DNA of 64,000 bases from Candidatus Methylopumilus universalis (GTDB lineage: Bacteria; Pseudomonadota; Gammaproteobacteria; Burkholderiales; Methylophilaceae), in the NCBI RefSeq assembly GCF_006364435.1, contig NZ_CP040977.1, positions 124,001 through 188,000 of the forward strand, written 5' to 3'. The position numbers and the translations under genes were made by a program. Shown piece by piece: positions 7,592 to 14,833 of this stretch. Position 1 is the first letter of the stretch. The number at the start of each line of letters is the position of its first letter. The notes below the pieces were generated by a model. That model did not search any database. It had not been told where the DNA came from and worked only from the letters and a program-made list of their open reading frames with translations.

Positions 7592-7924
7592 ATGAAAAAA
7601 ATACTTTTAATTTCCCTTTTGTTTTACTCAAACCTATCATTTTCTGACCAAGTTTTTAAAACTGATATACCTGACATTGTTGTTAAGAATTTTATTTGTC
7701 ATGAGGGTAATGGGGTACGTTTTAATTTAGTCAATAGGACAGATAAGGCGGTATGGAATATAACATTATTTATCATTGATAAAGATGGTGATACGTTAGA
7801 CTCTAAATCTGCGTTTGCAATATCTGTTCCTCCTAAAAGCGGAAGTGAAGTTGAAATAGGGGGTGTTAATTGCAATACCTTAAGAAAAAATAAAGTAGCA
7901 TTCAGTATAAAACTTGGCAATTAA
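7592..7924 (+). CDS. Hypothetical exported protein (110 aa), last gene of the cassette
   Basis: 110 residues, signal peptide about 1-18 (cut near SFSDQ). The mature part looks like a small beta-sandwich: VKNFICHEGNGVRFNLVNRTDKAVWNITLFIID and VPPKSGSEVEIGGVNCN, reminiscent of FxLYD-type or Ig-like domains in which conserved residues follow 'N..  .v.n.t.   i.d.dG'. Two cysteines may pair. No function can be assigned. It ends convergently against the HTH gene. Confidence 0.6.
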   Translation: MKKILLISLLFYSNLSFSDQVFKTDIPDIVVKNFICHEGNGVRFNLVNRTDKAVWNITLFIIDKDGDTLDSKSAFAISVPPKSGSEVEIGGVNCNTLRKNKVAFSIKLGN

Positions 7925-7953
7925 ATAGGTCATACCTTTAACTGAAAAAAGAA

Positions 7954-7994
7954 ACCCTATGATATATATCTATAAAGCAGTACTCATAGAGGGT
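7954..7994. repeat. Imperfect inverted repeat between convergent genes
   Basis: ACCCTATGA (7954-7962) and TCATAGAGGGT (7984-7994) are inverted with a two-base bulge and a 21-base AT-rich spacer. It sits between the convergent ends of the exported-protein cassette and the HTH gene. It could fold in the transcript and act as a weak bidirectional terminator, although no good T-tract follows. Confidence 0.3.
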
Positions 7995-8020
7995 AAAGAA
8001 ATTATGTTTCTCTAAATCTA

Positions 8021-8569
8021 TTAGATAAAAGGTATATCTTTAATAAAAGTAATTTTTTTCTTATCCTGCTCTTGTTCTAGTAATCTATCTTTCTGGTATT
8101 CTGATAATTCTTCATAGTGGTGATTTTTAATAAAAGAGTTATTAGTAGAGTTATTTACAGAGTTACTAAAAGAGTTAGTAGGAATATTAATCCCCACCAT
8201 TCTTACTTTGTTTTCCTCACGATTAACAATATCTTCCTCACGACCTGTAATTAAATGCTCATCCATTAATGGTATATTTGCCTGATAGTTGTTTCGTCTC
8301 CAACCACTAGTACTTCCCCTTTTAGTGATAGTTAGATACCCAGCCTTTTCTGCTTTTTTAATATGTGGAGAAACAGTTCTAGGGTCAAGGCTAGACAGTT
8401 CAGCAATAGTTTGTATTGATGGGAAACATTTTCCATTACGATTACCCATATACAAGTGAAGCGTATGAAGAACTAGCTTCGTAGTTGAATGGAGAGATTT
8501 GTCTGCCGTAAAAGCATCTCTCCACTTAAATGAAAATGACTTAAGACTTGGATTAAAAAATTTACTCAT
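8021..8569 (-). CDS. Helix-turn-helix protein (HTH_36-type), element regulator or replication-like protein
   Basis: 182 residues. Residues about 20-97 form a winged HTH: TTKLVLHTLHLYMGNRNGKC, then FPSIQTIAELSSLDPRTVSPHIKKAEKAGYLTITKR, the pattern of the HTH_36 family often seen in plasmid, phage and island proteins. The C-terminal half is Asn/Ser-rich, low complexity and probably disordered, ending in a charged helix. A sigma70-like promoter and an operator-like palindrome lie just upstream, so it may control itself. A replication-initiator role cannot be excluded; no iteron array was seen. Confidence 0.75.
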   Translation of the reverse strand: MSKFFNPSLKSFSFKWRDAFTADKSLHSTTKLVLHTLHLYMGNRNGKCFPSIQTIAELSSLDPRTVSPHIKKAEKAGYLTITKRGSTSGWRRNNYQANIPLMDEHLITGREEDIVNREENKVRMVGINIPTNSFSNSVNNSTNNSFIKNHHYEELSEYQKDRLLEQEQDKKKITFIKDIPFI

Positions 8570-8593
8570 ATATTTACCTAAAATTAATATCTA

Positions 8594-8621
8594 ATTTTAG
8601 TACGACTTTCACGTCCGTCAA
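8594..8621 (-). promoter_or_regulatory. Sigma70-like promoter of the HTH gene
   Basis: On the minus strand TTGACG (8616-8621) and TAAAAT (8594-8599) are separated by 16 bases, 25 bases upstream of the HTH start codon at 8569. Both hexamers match the consensus well for this AT-rich genome. Confidence 0.5.
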
Positions 8622-8632
8622 TTGAAATATGA

Positions 8633-8647
8633 GCACAAAAATTGTGC
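8633..8647. promoter_or_regulatory. Palindromic operator candidate GCACAA-N3-TTGTGC
   Basis: A perfect 6-bp inverted repeat with a three-base AAA spacer, placed 11 bases upstream of the -35 box of the HTH gene promoter. It has the size and symmetry of a binding site for a dimeric HTH regulator. The protein that binds is not known; the adjacent HTH protein is the obvious candidate. Confidence 0.4.
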
Positions 8648-8729
8648 ACACATTTACTTCAATTCCCTTGCTAATCAAGCCTTACATAAGACCTATATAA
8701 TTTTTATATTTGAAATATATAAACAACAT

Positions 8730-9719
8730 TTAATCTAATTTACTCACAAGATTTTCTGCTTTTATATGCGTGTATCTTTGAAGCATCTTCAATTGCTTAT
8801 GCCCACTAATGGCAGCTAACTCTAAAACATTAGATATTTTTGAACATAATCTAGTTAAAGCAATATGTCTTAAATCATGAAAGTGAATATCTGGAATATT
8901 TGCTTTTCTGGATGCCCTTAAAAAACTTAAGGAGACACTATTATTTTTTAAAGGAAACACTCTCCCATCAATACTGCGTGAAAGATTATTTAAAATAAAT
9001 ATTGCTTTAATAGATAAGGGCACATATCTACTTGTGCCATTTTTGGTTAATGCTAAATAAGCAACTCTCGTTTTAAAGTTTACATGCTCCCAGCGAAGCG
9101 AAGTAAGCTCGCCTCTTCTCATTGCAGTTTCTAATGCAAACTCTACAAGTAAAGCCATATAGTTATTATGAAAAGTTCCACGTGTATTTTTTAATATATA
9201 AATAATCTTATTAATTTCTTCGTCGCTAATTATTCTATTTCTGCCTTCAGCAGAAGGAGGTTTCTTAATCATTGAGACTGGGTTAATAATATTAAGGCTC
9301 CATTCACGCCTAGCGTGATTAATAATAGATGACAGGACAGCCAACTCTCTAATGACTGTATTAGGCTTATTTACCTTTAATCTTTCATCACGATAATCTG
9401 CGATATGCTTGGGTGATAGTTCTGCCATATTGTATTTAGCCAAAGGATGCCGCATAAGCTTTTTAAGGCGTATAGCTGCATCTCTACTGCTACGCATGTG
9501 AGGAATTACATCTTTGAGGTATTGCTGGAGGATATCTTTGAATTGAGTTTTTTTGGCAAGATTGTTATTAATGTATGTTTTGCGGTCAATCTCAATCTCA
9601 ATACTTCGTGCCCATTTTTCGGCATCCTGTTTCATCAGGAAGGTTTTAGCTATGGTAGGTTGACCAATACGCCTAATTCTTACGTGCCATTTATTTTTTC
9701 TGCTACTGATTGTTGCCAT
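8730..9719 (-). CDS. int: Tyrosine recombinase / integrase of the moaC element
   Basis: 329 residues. The N-terminal part (1-50) is the AP2-like arm-binding region, followed by a SAM-like core-binding domain (about 58-150) and the catalytic domain. Catalytic residues are visible: Arg 201 (AMRRGE), His 281 and Arg 284 (HDLRH), His 307 (SGHKQ) and Tyr 316 (QRYTH). It should catalyse integration and excision between the moaC-derived repeats. The gene points the same way as moaC, 40 bases beyond its stop, and that gap holds no clear promoter, so it may depend on readthrough from moaC. The frame is intact. Confidence 0.92.
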   Translation of the reverse strand: MATISSRKNKWHVRIRRIGQPTIAKTFLMKQDAEKWARSIEIEIDRKTYINNNLAKKTQFKDILQQYLKDVIPHMRSSRDAAIRLKKLMRHPLAKYNMAELSPKHIADYRDERLKVNKPNTVIRELAVLSSIINHARREWSLNIINPVSMIKKPPSAEGRNRIISDEEINKIIYILKNTRGTFHNNYMALLVEFALETAMRRGELTSLRWEHVNFKTRVAYLALTKNGTSRYVPLSIKAIFILNNLSRSIDGRVFPLKNNSVSLSFLRASRKANIPDIHFHDLRHIALTRLCSKISNVLELAAISGHKQLKMLQRYTHIKAENLVSKLD

Positions 9720-9733
9720 ATCCGTTTCCTCTC

Positions 9734-9754
9734 ATTGGAGCAGGATTGGAGCAA
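9734..9754 (+). repeat. Candidate integrase arm-type site, right end
   Basis: Two TTGGAGCA units (9735 and 9746) start 11 bases apart, in the gap between the integrase start and the moaC stop. It matches 2084-2104 at 18 of 21 positions and lies in the same orientation. Its distance from the repeat boundary (about 50 bases) is close to that of the left copy (57 bases). Confidence 0.5.
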
Positions 9755-9759
9755 CGCTA

Positions 9760-10275
9760 TTATTCCTTCGTTTTAACTACCTTCTTAAGTTTAGCTTTAA
9801 CCTCTCGCTTATAAAGCCCAGAGCGTCCCCCAGACTTCTCCACTAAGTGGATATTTGAGATCACCATCGTACGGTCTACTGCTTTCACCATGTCATAAAT
9901 GGTGAGGAGGGCAATGCTGACGGCTGAAAGTGCTTCCATTTCAAGTCCTGTTTGTGCAAAACATTCACAAGATGATTGACAAACAATCGTATTATTTTTT
10001 TTATCAATCTTAAAGTTAATATCAATTTTAGTAAGGTTGATTGAATGACAAAGAGGAATAAGCTCCCAAGTTTTTTTTGCTGCTTGAATTCCTGCAATTT
10101 TTGCAGTATTTAGAACATCACCTTTTTTAATTAAATTAGCTTGAATTAGCTTTAAAGTTTCTTTGTTTAATTGAATTGTTCCTTCGGCTATTGCTTTTCG
10201 ATGGGTAATTGCTTTATCAGTAATGTCTACAAGTTGCGCATCACCTTTTTGATTAATATGAGTTAGTTTTTTCAT
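9760..10275 (-). CDS. moaC: Cyclic pyranopterin monophosphate synthase MoaC
   Basis: 171 residues. MoaC converts the 3',8-cyclo-GTP product of MoaA into cyclic pyranopterin monophosphate, the second step of molybdenum cofactor synthesis. Diagnostic segments are WELIPLCHSINLTKIDI, the metal/active-site loop ECFAQTGLEMEALSAVS, the YDMVKAVD motif and a KSGGRSG end. The C-terminal tail EVKAKLKKVVKTKE differs from the tail preserved in the displaced copy at 1863-2027, so the last 15 or so codons were most likely supplied by the integrated element. The catalytic part is complete and the enzyme should be functional. No other moa genes are in the window. Confidence 0.95.
   Translation of the reverse strand: MKKLTHINQKGDAQLVDITDKAITHRKAIAEGTIQLNKETLKLIQANLIKKGDVLNTAKIAGIQAAKKTWELIPLCHSINLTKIDINFKIDKKNNTIVCQSSCECFAQTGLEMEALSAVSIALLTIYDMVKAVDRTMVISNIHLVEKSGGRSGLYKREVKAKLKKVVKTKE
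9804..9927. repeat. Right attachment-site direct repeat (inside intact moaC)
   Basis: The partner of 1904-2027: 124 bases, 120 identical. It lies within the 3' third of the intact moaC reading frame and so leaves that gene functional. Together the two copies define the ends of the inserted element. Confidence 0.93.
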
Positions 10276-10339
10276 GAATTTAATTAGCTTATCTTCTCAA
10301 ACTTAGATGTAAGTGATTATTAATCTAGGTATCATACCA

Positions 10340-11776
10340 ATGATGAAATTTAAAATTATATTATTAGCAACTTTTTTTTGTTGCCTTTCCGTTTTTGCCA
10401 ATGAATTACCTGATTTAGGTGATTCATCTCAGCTCATTATATCCGCGAAAGAAGAACAGGCTATTGCCAAAGCAATTTTAAAGGAAGTGGCAGTTAGTCC
10501 TGAAATTGTTCAAGATATTGAGGTGATCGATTATCTCAGAAATTTAGGGGATAGATTGGTGGCATATAGTCCTAACAAAAGACAGCAGTTTAATTTTTTT
10601 GTAGTTAATGAGTCTTCAATTAATGCATTTGCGATGCTTGGTGGTGTGATTGGTGTTCATACAGGTTTAATTTTAGCTTCAAATAGTGAATCAGAGGTTG
10701 CTAGTGTATTGGGCCATGAAATTGCTCACGTGACACAAAGACATTTGCCAAGAATGATTGCTCAGCAAAAAAATGATTCAATTAAAACTGTATTAGGTAT
10801 TGCTTTAGCACTTCTTGTCGCAAGGGCCAATCCTCAGTTGTCAGCTGGTACTATGACAGCTGCTTCAGCCATGGGAGTTCAAAAACAGTTGGACTATACG
10901 AGAGAGCATGAAAAAGAAGCTGACCGGGTAGGTTTTCAAATTTTGACTGATGCGGGCTTTGATGGTCGGTCAATGGTTTCATTTTTTAACACTCTTCAAA
11001 GAGGTTCTCGTTTTTCAGAAGGCGCGGCTCCTAGCTTCTTAAGAACTCACCCGATTACAACTGATCGTATTAGCGATATTTCAAATAGAGTCAAAGAAAG
11101 TCGTTATAGGCAAATACCTGATAACCCTGATTTTATATTTATTAAATCTAAATTGAGAGCTTCAAATGGTACGCCTCAATCTGCGGTCGATGAGTTTGAG
11201 GGAAGCATTAAAGATAAACGTTATATGAATGAGGCATCCGAGCGATATGGACTGGCAATTGCTTACATGAGGAAAAGTGACTTTGCCAAGGCCCGGCAAG
11301 AAGTTGAGTGGCTAAAAACGAATACTAAAAAAAATGCTCTGATTGAAACACTTGGGTGCAAACTAGAAGTTTCTACAAATCAACCAGTCCAAGCATTAAA
11401 TCATTACTTAAAAGCGTTAAATATATACCCGAACTATCGAGCATTAATTTACGGACTAGCAGAACACTACCTAATGACAAATGAATTTGAAAAATCTATC
11501 AGGCTTATTAATGAAAAGTTAAATACCTACCCTGAAGATAGCTATTTCTATGAATTGCTTTCGAAGGCTTATGCAAAAGAAGGAAAAGAATTACTTCAAT
11601 ATCAAGCTCAATCCGAGGCTTATTACCGTAAATTTAATTTGCCTAGAGCAATAGAACAGATGGAGTTTGCTACTAAATCTAAAGATGGTAATTTTTATCA
11701 AAAATCGATTGTGGAGTCGCGTTTAAAACAATTGAAATTTGAGAATAGCCTCGAAGACATCAAAGATAAAAAATAA
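10340..11776 (+). CDS. bepA: Beta-barrel assembly-enhancing protease BepA-like M48 peptidase with TPRs
   Basis: 478 residues from the ATG at 10340. A GTG at 10313 would extend it by nine residues, but the ATG places a normal signal peptide (cut near VFANE, residue 20) at the N-terminus. The M48 zinc motif HEIAH is at 126-130 and the third ligand lies in REHEKEADRVG. The C-terminal 200 residues are helical TPR-like repeats (EASERYGLAIAYMRKSDFAKA and others). BepA is a periplasmic protease/chaperone that assists LptD and BAM substrates or degrades them when stalled. It is divergent from moaC with a 64-base gap. Confidence 0.87.
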   Translation: MMKFKIILLATFFCCLSVFANELPDLGDSSQLIISAKEEQAIAKAILKEVAVSPEIVQDIEVIDYLRNLGDRLVAYSPNKRQQFNFFVVNESSINAFAMLGGVIGVHTGLILASNSESEVASVLGHEIAHVTQRHLPRMIAQQKNDSIKTVLGIALALLVARANPQLSAGTMTAASAMGVQKQLDYTREHEKEADRVGFQILTDAGFDGRSMVSFFNTLQRGSRFSEGAAPSFLRTHPITTDRISDISNRVKESRYRQIPDNPDFIFIKSKLRASNGTPQSAVDEFEGSIKDKRYMNEASERYGLAIAYMRKSDFAKARQEVEWLKTNTKKNALIETLGCKLEVSTNQPVQALNHYLKALNIYPNYRALIYGLAEHYLMTNEFEKSIRLINEKLNTYPEDSYFYELLSKAYAKEGKELLQYQAQSEAYYRKFNLPRAIEQMEFATKSKDGNFYQKSIVESRLKQLKFENSLEDIKDKK

Positions 11777-11858
11777 AAATATATTTTTAGGCTTATCTAG
11801 ATCTTGAATATTTTATTTTGATAAGTAATATATATCACATATATAATAACAATTGATT

Positions 11859-11886
11859 TTACATATTAAAGCGACCTACCTATAAT
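11859..11886 (+). promoter_or_regulatory. Sigma70-like promoter of ahpC
   Basis: TTACAT (11859-11864) and TATAAT (11881-11886) with 16-base spacing, 35 bases upstream of the ahpC start. The upstream flank is very AT-rich. I looked for an OxyR-type repeated ATAG/CTAT pattern and saw none convincing. Confidence 0.5.
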
Positions 11887-11921
11887 CATCATTTTTAAAC
11901 CAACCAAAGAAGGAGAAGACG

Positions 11922-12488
11922 ATGTCTTCATTAGTTAATACCGAAGTAAAACCGTTTAAAGCAACAGCATTTCACAACGGTAAGTTTGTTGATGTTTCAG
12001 AGGCAAGCCTTAAAGGCAAATGGTCAGTGGTAATTTTTATGCCAGCCGCATTTACATTTAACTGCCCAACAGAAGTTGAAGATGCTGCAGATCATTATGC
12101 AGAATTTCAAAAAGCAGGTGCAGAAGTTTATATTGTGACGACAGACACACATTTTTCTCATAAGGTATGGCATGAAACATCGCCTGCAGTGAGCAAAGCT
12201 AAGTTTCCATTGATAGGTGATCCAACTCATCAATTAACACGCGCTTTTGAAGTGCATATTGATGAAGAAGGCCTTGCTTTGCGCGGAACTTTTATTATCA
12301 ATCCAAAAGGCGAAATTAAAACGATGGAAGTGCATGACAATGCTATAGCTCGTGACGTTAAGGAAACATTACGTAAGCTTAAGGCCGCACAATATGTGGC
12401 TAATAATCCAGGCCAAGTATGTCCAGCTAAATGGCAAGAAGGCGCTAAAACAATCGCTCCATCTCTAGATCTCGTAGGCAAGATCTAA
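11922..12488 (+). CDS. ahpC: Alkyl hydroperoxide reductase subunit C (typical 2-Cys peroxiredoxin)
   Basis: 188 residues, the same length as E. coli AhpC and ending in the same SLDLVGKI. The peroxidatic cysteine is Cys 48 in FTFNCPTEVED and the resolving cysteine lies in PGQVCPAKWQEG near the C-terminus. It reduces H2O2, organic peroxides and peroxynitrite and is recycled by AhpF, encoded next. The active-site segment reads PAAFTFNCPTE where most AhpC have PADFTFVCPTE; the catalytic Pro, Thr and Cys are kept. A strong AAGGAGAAG ribosome-binding site precedes the ATG. Confidence 0.96.
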   Translation: MSSLVNTEVKPFKATAFHNGKFVDVSEASLKGKWSVVIFMPAAFTFNCPTEVEDAADHYAEFQKAGAEVYIVTTDTHFSHKVWHETSPAVSKAKFPLIGDPTHQLTRAFEVHIDEEGLALRGTFIINPKGEIKTMEVHDNAIARDVKETLRKLKAAQYVANNPGQVCPAKWQEGAKTIAPSLDLVGKI

Positions 12489-12504
12489 TTACAAAAAAAT
12501 GAAC

Positions 12505-12525
12505 CCCAGGCCATAGAGGCCTGGG
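12505..12525 (+). terminator. Hairpin between ahpC and ahpF (partial terminator or mRNA stabiliser)
   Basis: CCCAGGCC (12505-12512), a five-base loop and GGCCTGGG (12518-12525): a perfect GC-rich 8-bp stem. Only a short AATTTC follows, so termination is likely incomplete. It would let ahpC be expressed above ahpF or protect the 3' end of the ahpC message. Confidence 0.55.
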
Positions 12526-12552
12526 AATTTCATAAACATCTTAGGTAAATAA

Positions 12553-14106
12553 ATGGCTCTCGACATAACAATTAGAAATCAATTACAAGACTACATGGCT
12601 AGGCTTGTGAGCCCTATTAAGCTTCTAGCAAATGTTGACGAGAGCGCTTCATCCCAAGAAATGTTAGGGATGTTAGAAGAAGTTACTTCTTTATCAGAAA
12701 AAATAACTTTAAATAAGGAAACAGATGTTTCCAAAAGAATCCCATCTTTTGAGGTCAATCGAGAGATAGACGCTACAGGCATAACTTTTGCAGGTATTCC
12801 GTCGGGGCATGAATTTACGTCATTTGTTTTGGCTTTGCTTCAAGCAGGAGGGCATCCATTAAAGTTAGATGCCGAAAAAATAGAACAAATTAAAAACATA
12901 CAAGGTAAGTTTCATTTCGAAACTTATATTTCGCTGAGTTGCCATAATTGCCCTGATGTTGTTCAGGCGCTAAATGCAATGTCTATTATTAATTCCAATA
13001 TTTCTCATACCATGATAGATGGCGCCTTATTTCAGAAGGAAGTGGAAGATAAACAAATTATGGCTGTACCTACTATCTTTCTTAATGGCGAGCCTTTTGG
13101 CCAAGGAAGAATGGAGCTTGATGAAATTGTAAATAAGATTGACTCAAGTGCTAGCTTAAAAGAAGCTGAGAAAATTTCCAAAAAAGAAACTTACGATATT
13201 TTAATTGTAGGAGGCGGTCCAGCAGGTGCGTCAGCTGCTATTTATAGTGCTCGAAAAGGCATACGAACAGGAATTGTGTCTGAGCGTTTTGGCGGACAAG
13301 TTATGGACACTTTAGGCATAGAAAATTTTATTTCAGTCAAAGCCACAGAAGGACCAAAGTTAGTCACAGCTCTTGAAGAGCACGTAAAAGAATATGAAGT
13401 CGATATTATGAATTTACAGCGTGCAAAGAGCATTCAAAAAAATGATGAAAATGCTTTGTTTGAAGTAGAGTTAGAAAATGGCGGAAAGCTTAAAAGTAAA
13501 TCAGTCATTGTTGCAACAGGCGCAAGATGGAGAGAGTTAAATGTTCCTGGCGAAAAAGAATTCAAAGGTAAAGGTGTAGCTTATTGCCCACATTGCGATG
13601 GACCTTTATTTAAAGGCAAACACGTTGCAGTCATAGGCGGGGGAAACTCTGGGGTTGAAGCCGCGATTGATCTTGCAAATATCGTTGGGCATGTCACGCT
13701 TTTTGAATTTGCCGGAGAACTCAAAGCTGATGATATCTTACAAAAGAGACTCTATAGCTTGTCAAATGTTGATGTCATATTAAATGCACAAACATTAGAA
13801 GTTCTTGGCTCTGACAAAGTGAATAGCATGATTTATCTTGATCGAAAAACAAACGAAAAGAAAACGATTGCACTTGAAGGTATTTTTATTCAAATTGGAC
13901 TATTGCCAAATACTGACTTTGTAAAAAATACTGTAGATCTTTCTAAGTTTGGAGAAATTATTATTGATAGCCATGGCCAATCTTCATTGCCAGGGCTATT
14001 CGCAGCTGGGGATGTAACTACCGTGCCTTATAAGCAGATTATTATTGCAATGGGCGAAGGCGCTAAAGCTTCCTTAGGGGCTTTTGATTACTTGATTCGC
14101 CAATAA
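12553..14106 (+). CDS. ahpF: Alkyl hydroperoxide reductase subunit F (FAD/NADH disulfide reductase)
   Basis: 517 residues. The N-terminal tandem thioredoxin-fold domain (about 1-195) has the CxxC pair in [10 protein letters not shown] thioredoxin-reductase-like part follows, with the FAD motif [17 protein letters not shown] near 222, the redox pair in [14 protein letters not shown] and the NAD(P)H motif [12 protein letters not shown]. The C-terminal [17 protein letters not shown] closes the FAD site. AhpF passes electrons from NADH to AhpC. It lies 64 bases after ahpC, separated by a stable hairpin. Complete and full length. Confidence 0.96.
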   Translation: MALDITIRNQLQDYMARLVSPIKLLANVDESASSQEMLGMLEEVTSLSEKITLNKETDVSKRIPSFEVNREIDATGITFAGIPSGHEFTSFVLALLQAGGHPLKLDAEKIEQIKNIQGKFHFETYISLSCHNCPDVVQALNAMSIINSNISHTMIDGALFQKEVEDKQIMAVPTIFLNGEPFGQGRMELDEIVNKIDSSASLKEAEKISKKETYDILIVGGGPAGASAAIYSARKGIRTGIVSERFGGQVMDTLGIENFISVKATEGPKLVTALEEHVKEYEVDIMNLQRAKSIQKNDENALFEVELENGGKLKSKSVIVATGARWRELNVPGEKEFKGKGVAYCPHCDGPLFKGKHVAVIGGGNSGVEAAIDLANIVGHVTLFEFAGELKADDILQKRLYSLSNVDVILNAQTLEVLGSDKVNSMIYLDRKTNEKKTIALEGIFIQIGLLPNTDFVKNTVDLSKFGEIIIDSHGQSSLPGLFAAGDVTTVPYKQIIIAMGEGAKASLGAFDYLIRQ

Positions 14107-14108
14107 GA

Positions 14109-14711
14109 TTAAATTTTATTGGCTGCAATAATTTCTTTAAGCAGCGGAAGAGTAATAGGCCTTTTGTAACTTAAAGACCATTTATCTAAATCTTCTAAAA
14201 TAGAAAATAAATTTGGCATATCTCTTTTTAGATGCTTTAAGCAATAGTCAACAATATCCCCGTTAAGTTTCATACCTCTTTCATCAGCGTGTCTTAGAAG
14301 TGCTAATTTTTTTTCTTCATCTGAGAGAGCTATAACTTCATAAGTTACTCCCCAAGCAAGTCTAGTGGCTAAATCATCTCTTAATTTCATCTGGAGCGGC
14401 GAATAAAGTCCTGTCACAAGCATGTTCTGATGAGATTCTTTGCATCGATTATATGTGTTGAATAATTCGATTTGACCTGAGTCATTAAGTAAATGCACGT
14501 CATCATGAATCACAAATCCATGATCAGATGCAATTTGAGCCAAATGTGATTTACCTGAACCTTCGTTACCCCAAAGATATATGAATTGAATAGGCAGTTT
14601 ATGAGAGATGATTTGCTTTAAGGTATGAATTACTTCGATATTGTGACCAACCACAAAATTTTCAAAAGATTGTTTTGGTGTTGGAGATAGAGCTAATAGC
14701 ATCTGTTTCAT
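14109..14711 (-). CDS. hda: DnaA regulatory inactivator Hda
   Basis: 200 residues resembling the AAA+ domain of DnaA without its DNA-binding domain. Walker A reads GNEGSGKSHL and sensor-like segments include RLAWGVTYEVIALSDEEK. The first residues, QMLLAL, resemble the beta-clamp-binding motif of Hda. Hda bound to the sliding clamp stimulates ATP hydrolysis by DnaA after initiation. It is divergent from purM, as in many betaproteobacteria, and ends convergently two bases from ahpF. Confidence 0.87.
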   Translation of the reverse strand: MKQMLLALSPTPKQSFENFVVGHNIEVIHTLKQIISHKLPIQFIYLWGNEGSGKSHLAQIASDHGFVIHDDVHLLNDSGQIELFNTYNRCKESHQNMLVTGLYSPLQMKLRDDLATRLAWGVTYEVIALSDEEKKLALLRHADERGMKLNGDIVDYCLKHLKRDMPNLFSILEDLDKWSLSYKRPITLPLLKEIIAANKI

Positions 14712-14833
14712 ATCTATGAGAAAGCTTATTTAAGTAAAGATAGCCTTAATTATGCACATCTTTAAAATATATTTCGGTTAAAATTTCAATTATAACGACT
14801 AACCCAAATGTTTAATGAAAGAGAGTTAATCTT

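Larger units (their letters stand above)
1904..9927. mobile_element. Integrative element inserted in the 3' end of moaC (about 7.9 kb)
   Basis: Two direct copies of the moaC 3' region (1904-2027 and 9804-9927) are exactly 7,900 bases apart. A tyrosine recombinase lies just inside the right copy. Between them are only accessory genes: a small ORF, M48 protease, lipoprotein, SRA-HNH nuclease, six small exported proteins and an HTH protein. On both sides the genes are ordinary chromosomal ones (thiO/SOUL; moaC/bepA). This is the layout of a tyrosine-integrase genomic island that targets a gene's 3' end and supplies a replacement end. No relaxase, coupling protein, capsid or terminase gene is present, so it is either mobilised in trans or decayed. 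Confidence 0.9.

Noticed and set aside
11821-11921. Possible OxyR binding site upstream of ahpC
   Set aside because: The region is AT-rich with ATA/TAT strings, but no properly spaced ATAG/CTAT tetramers are present.
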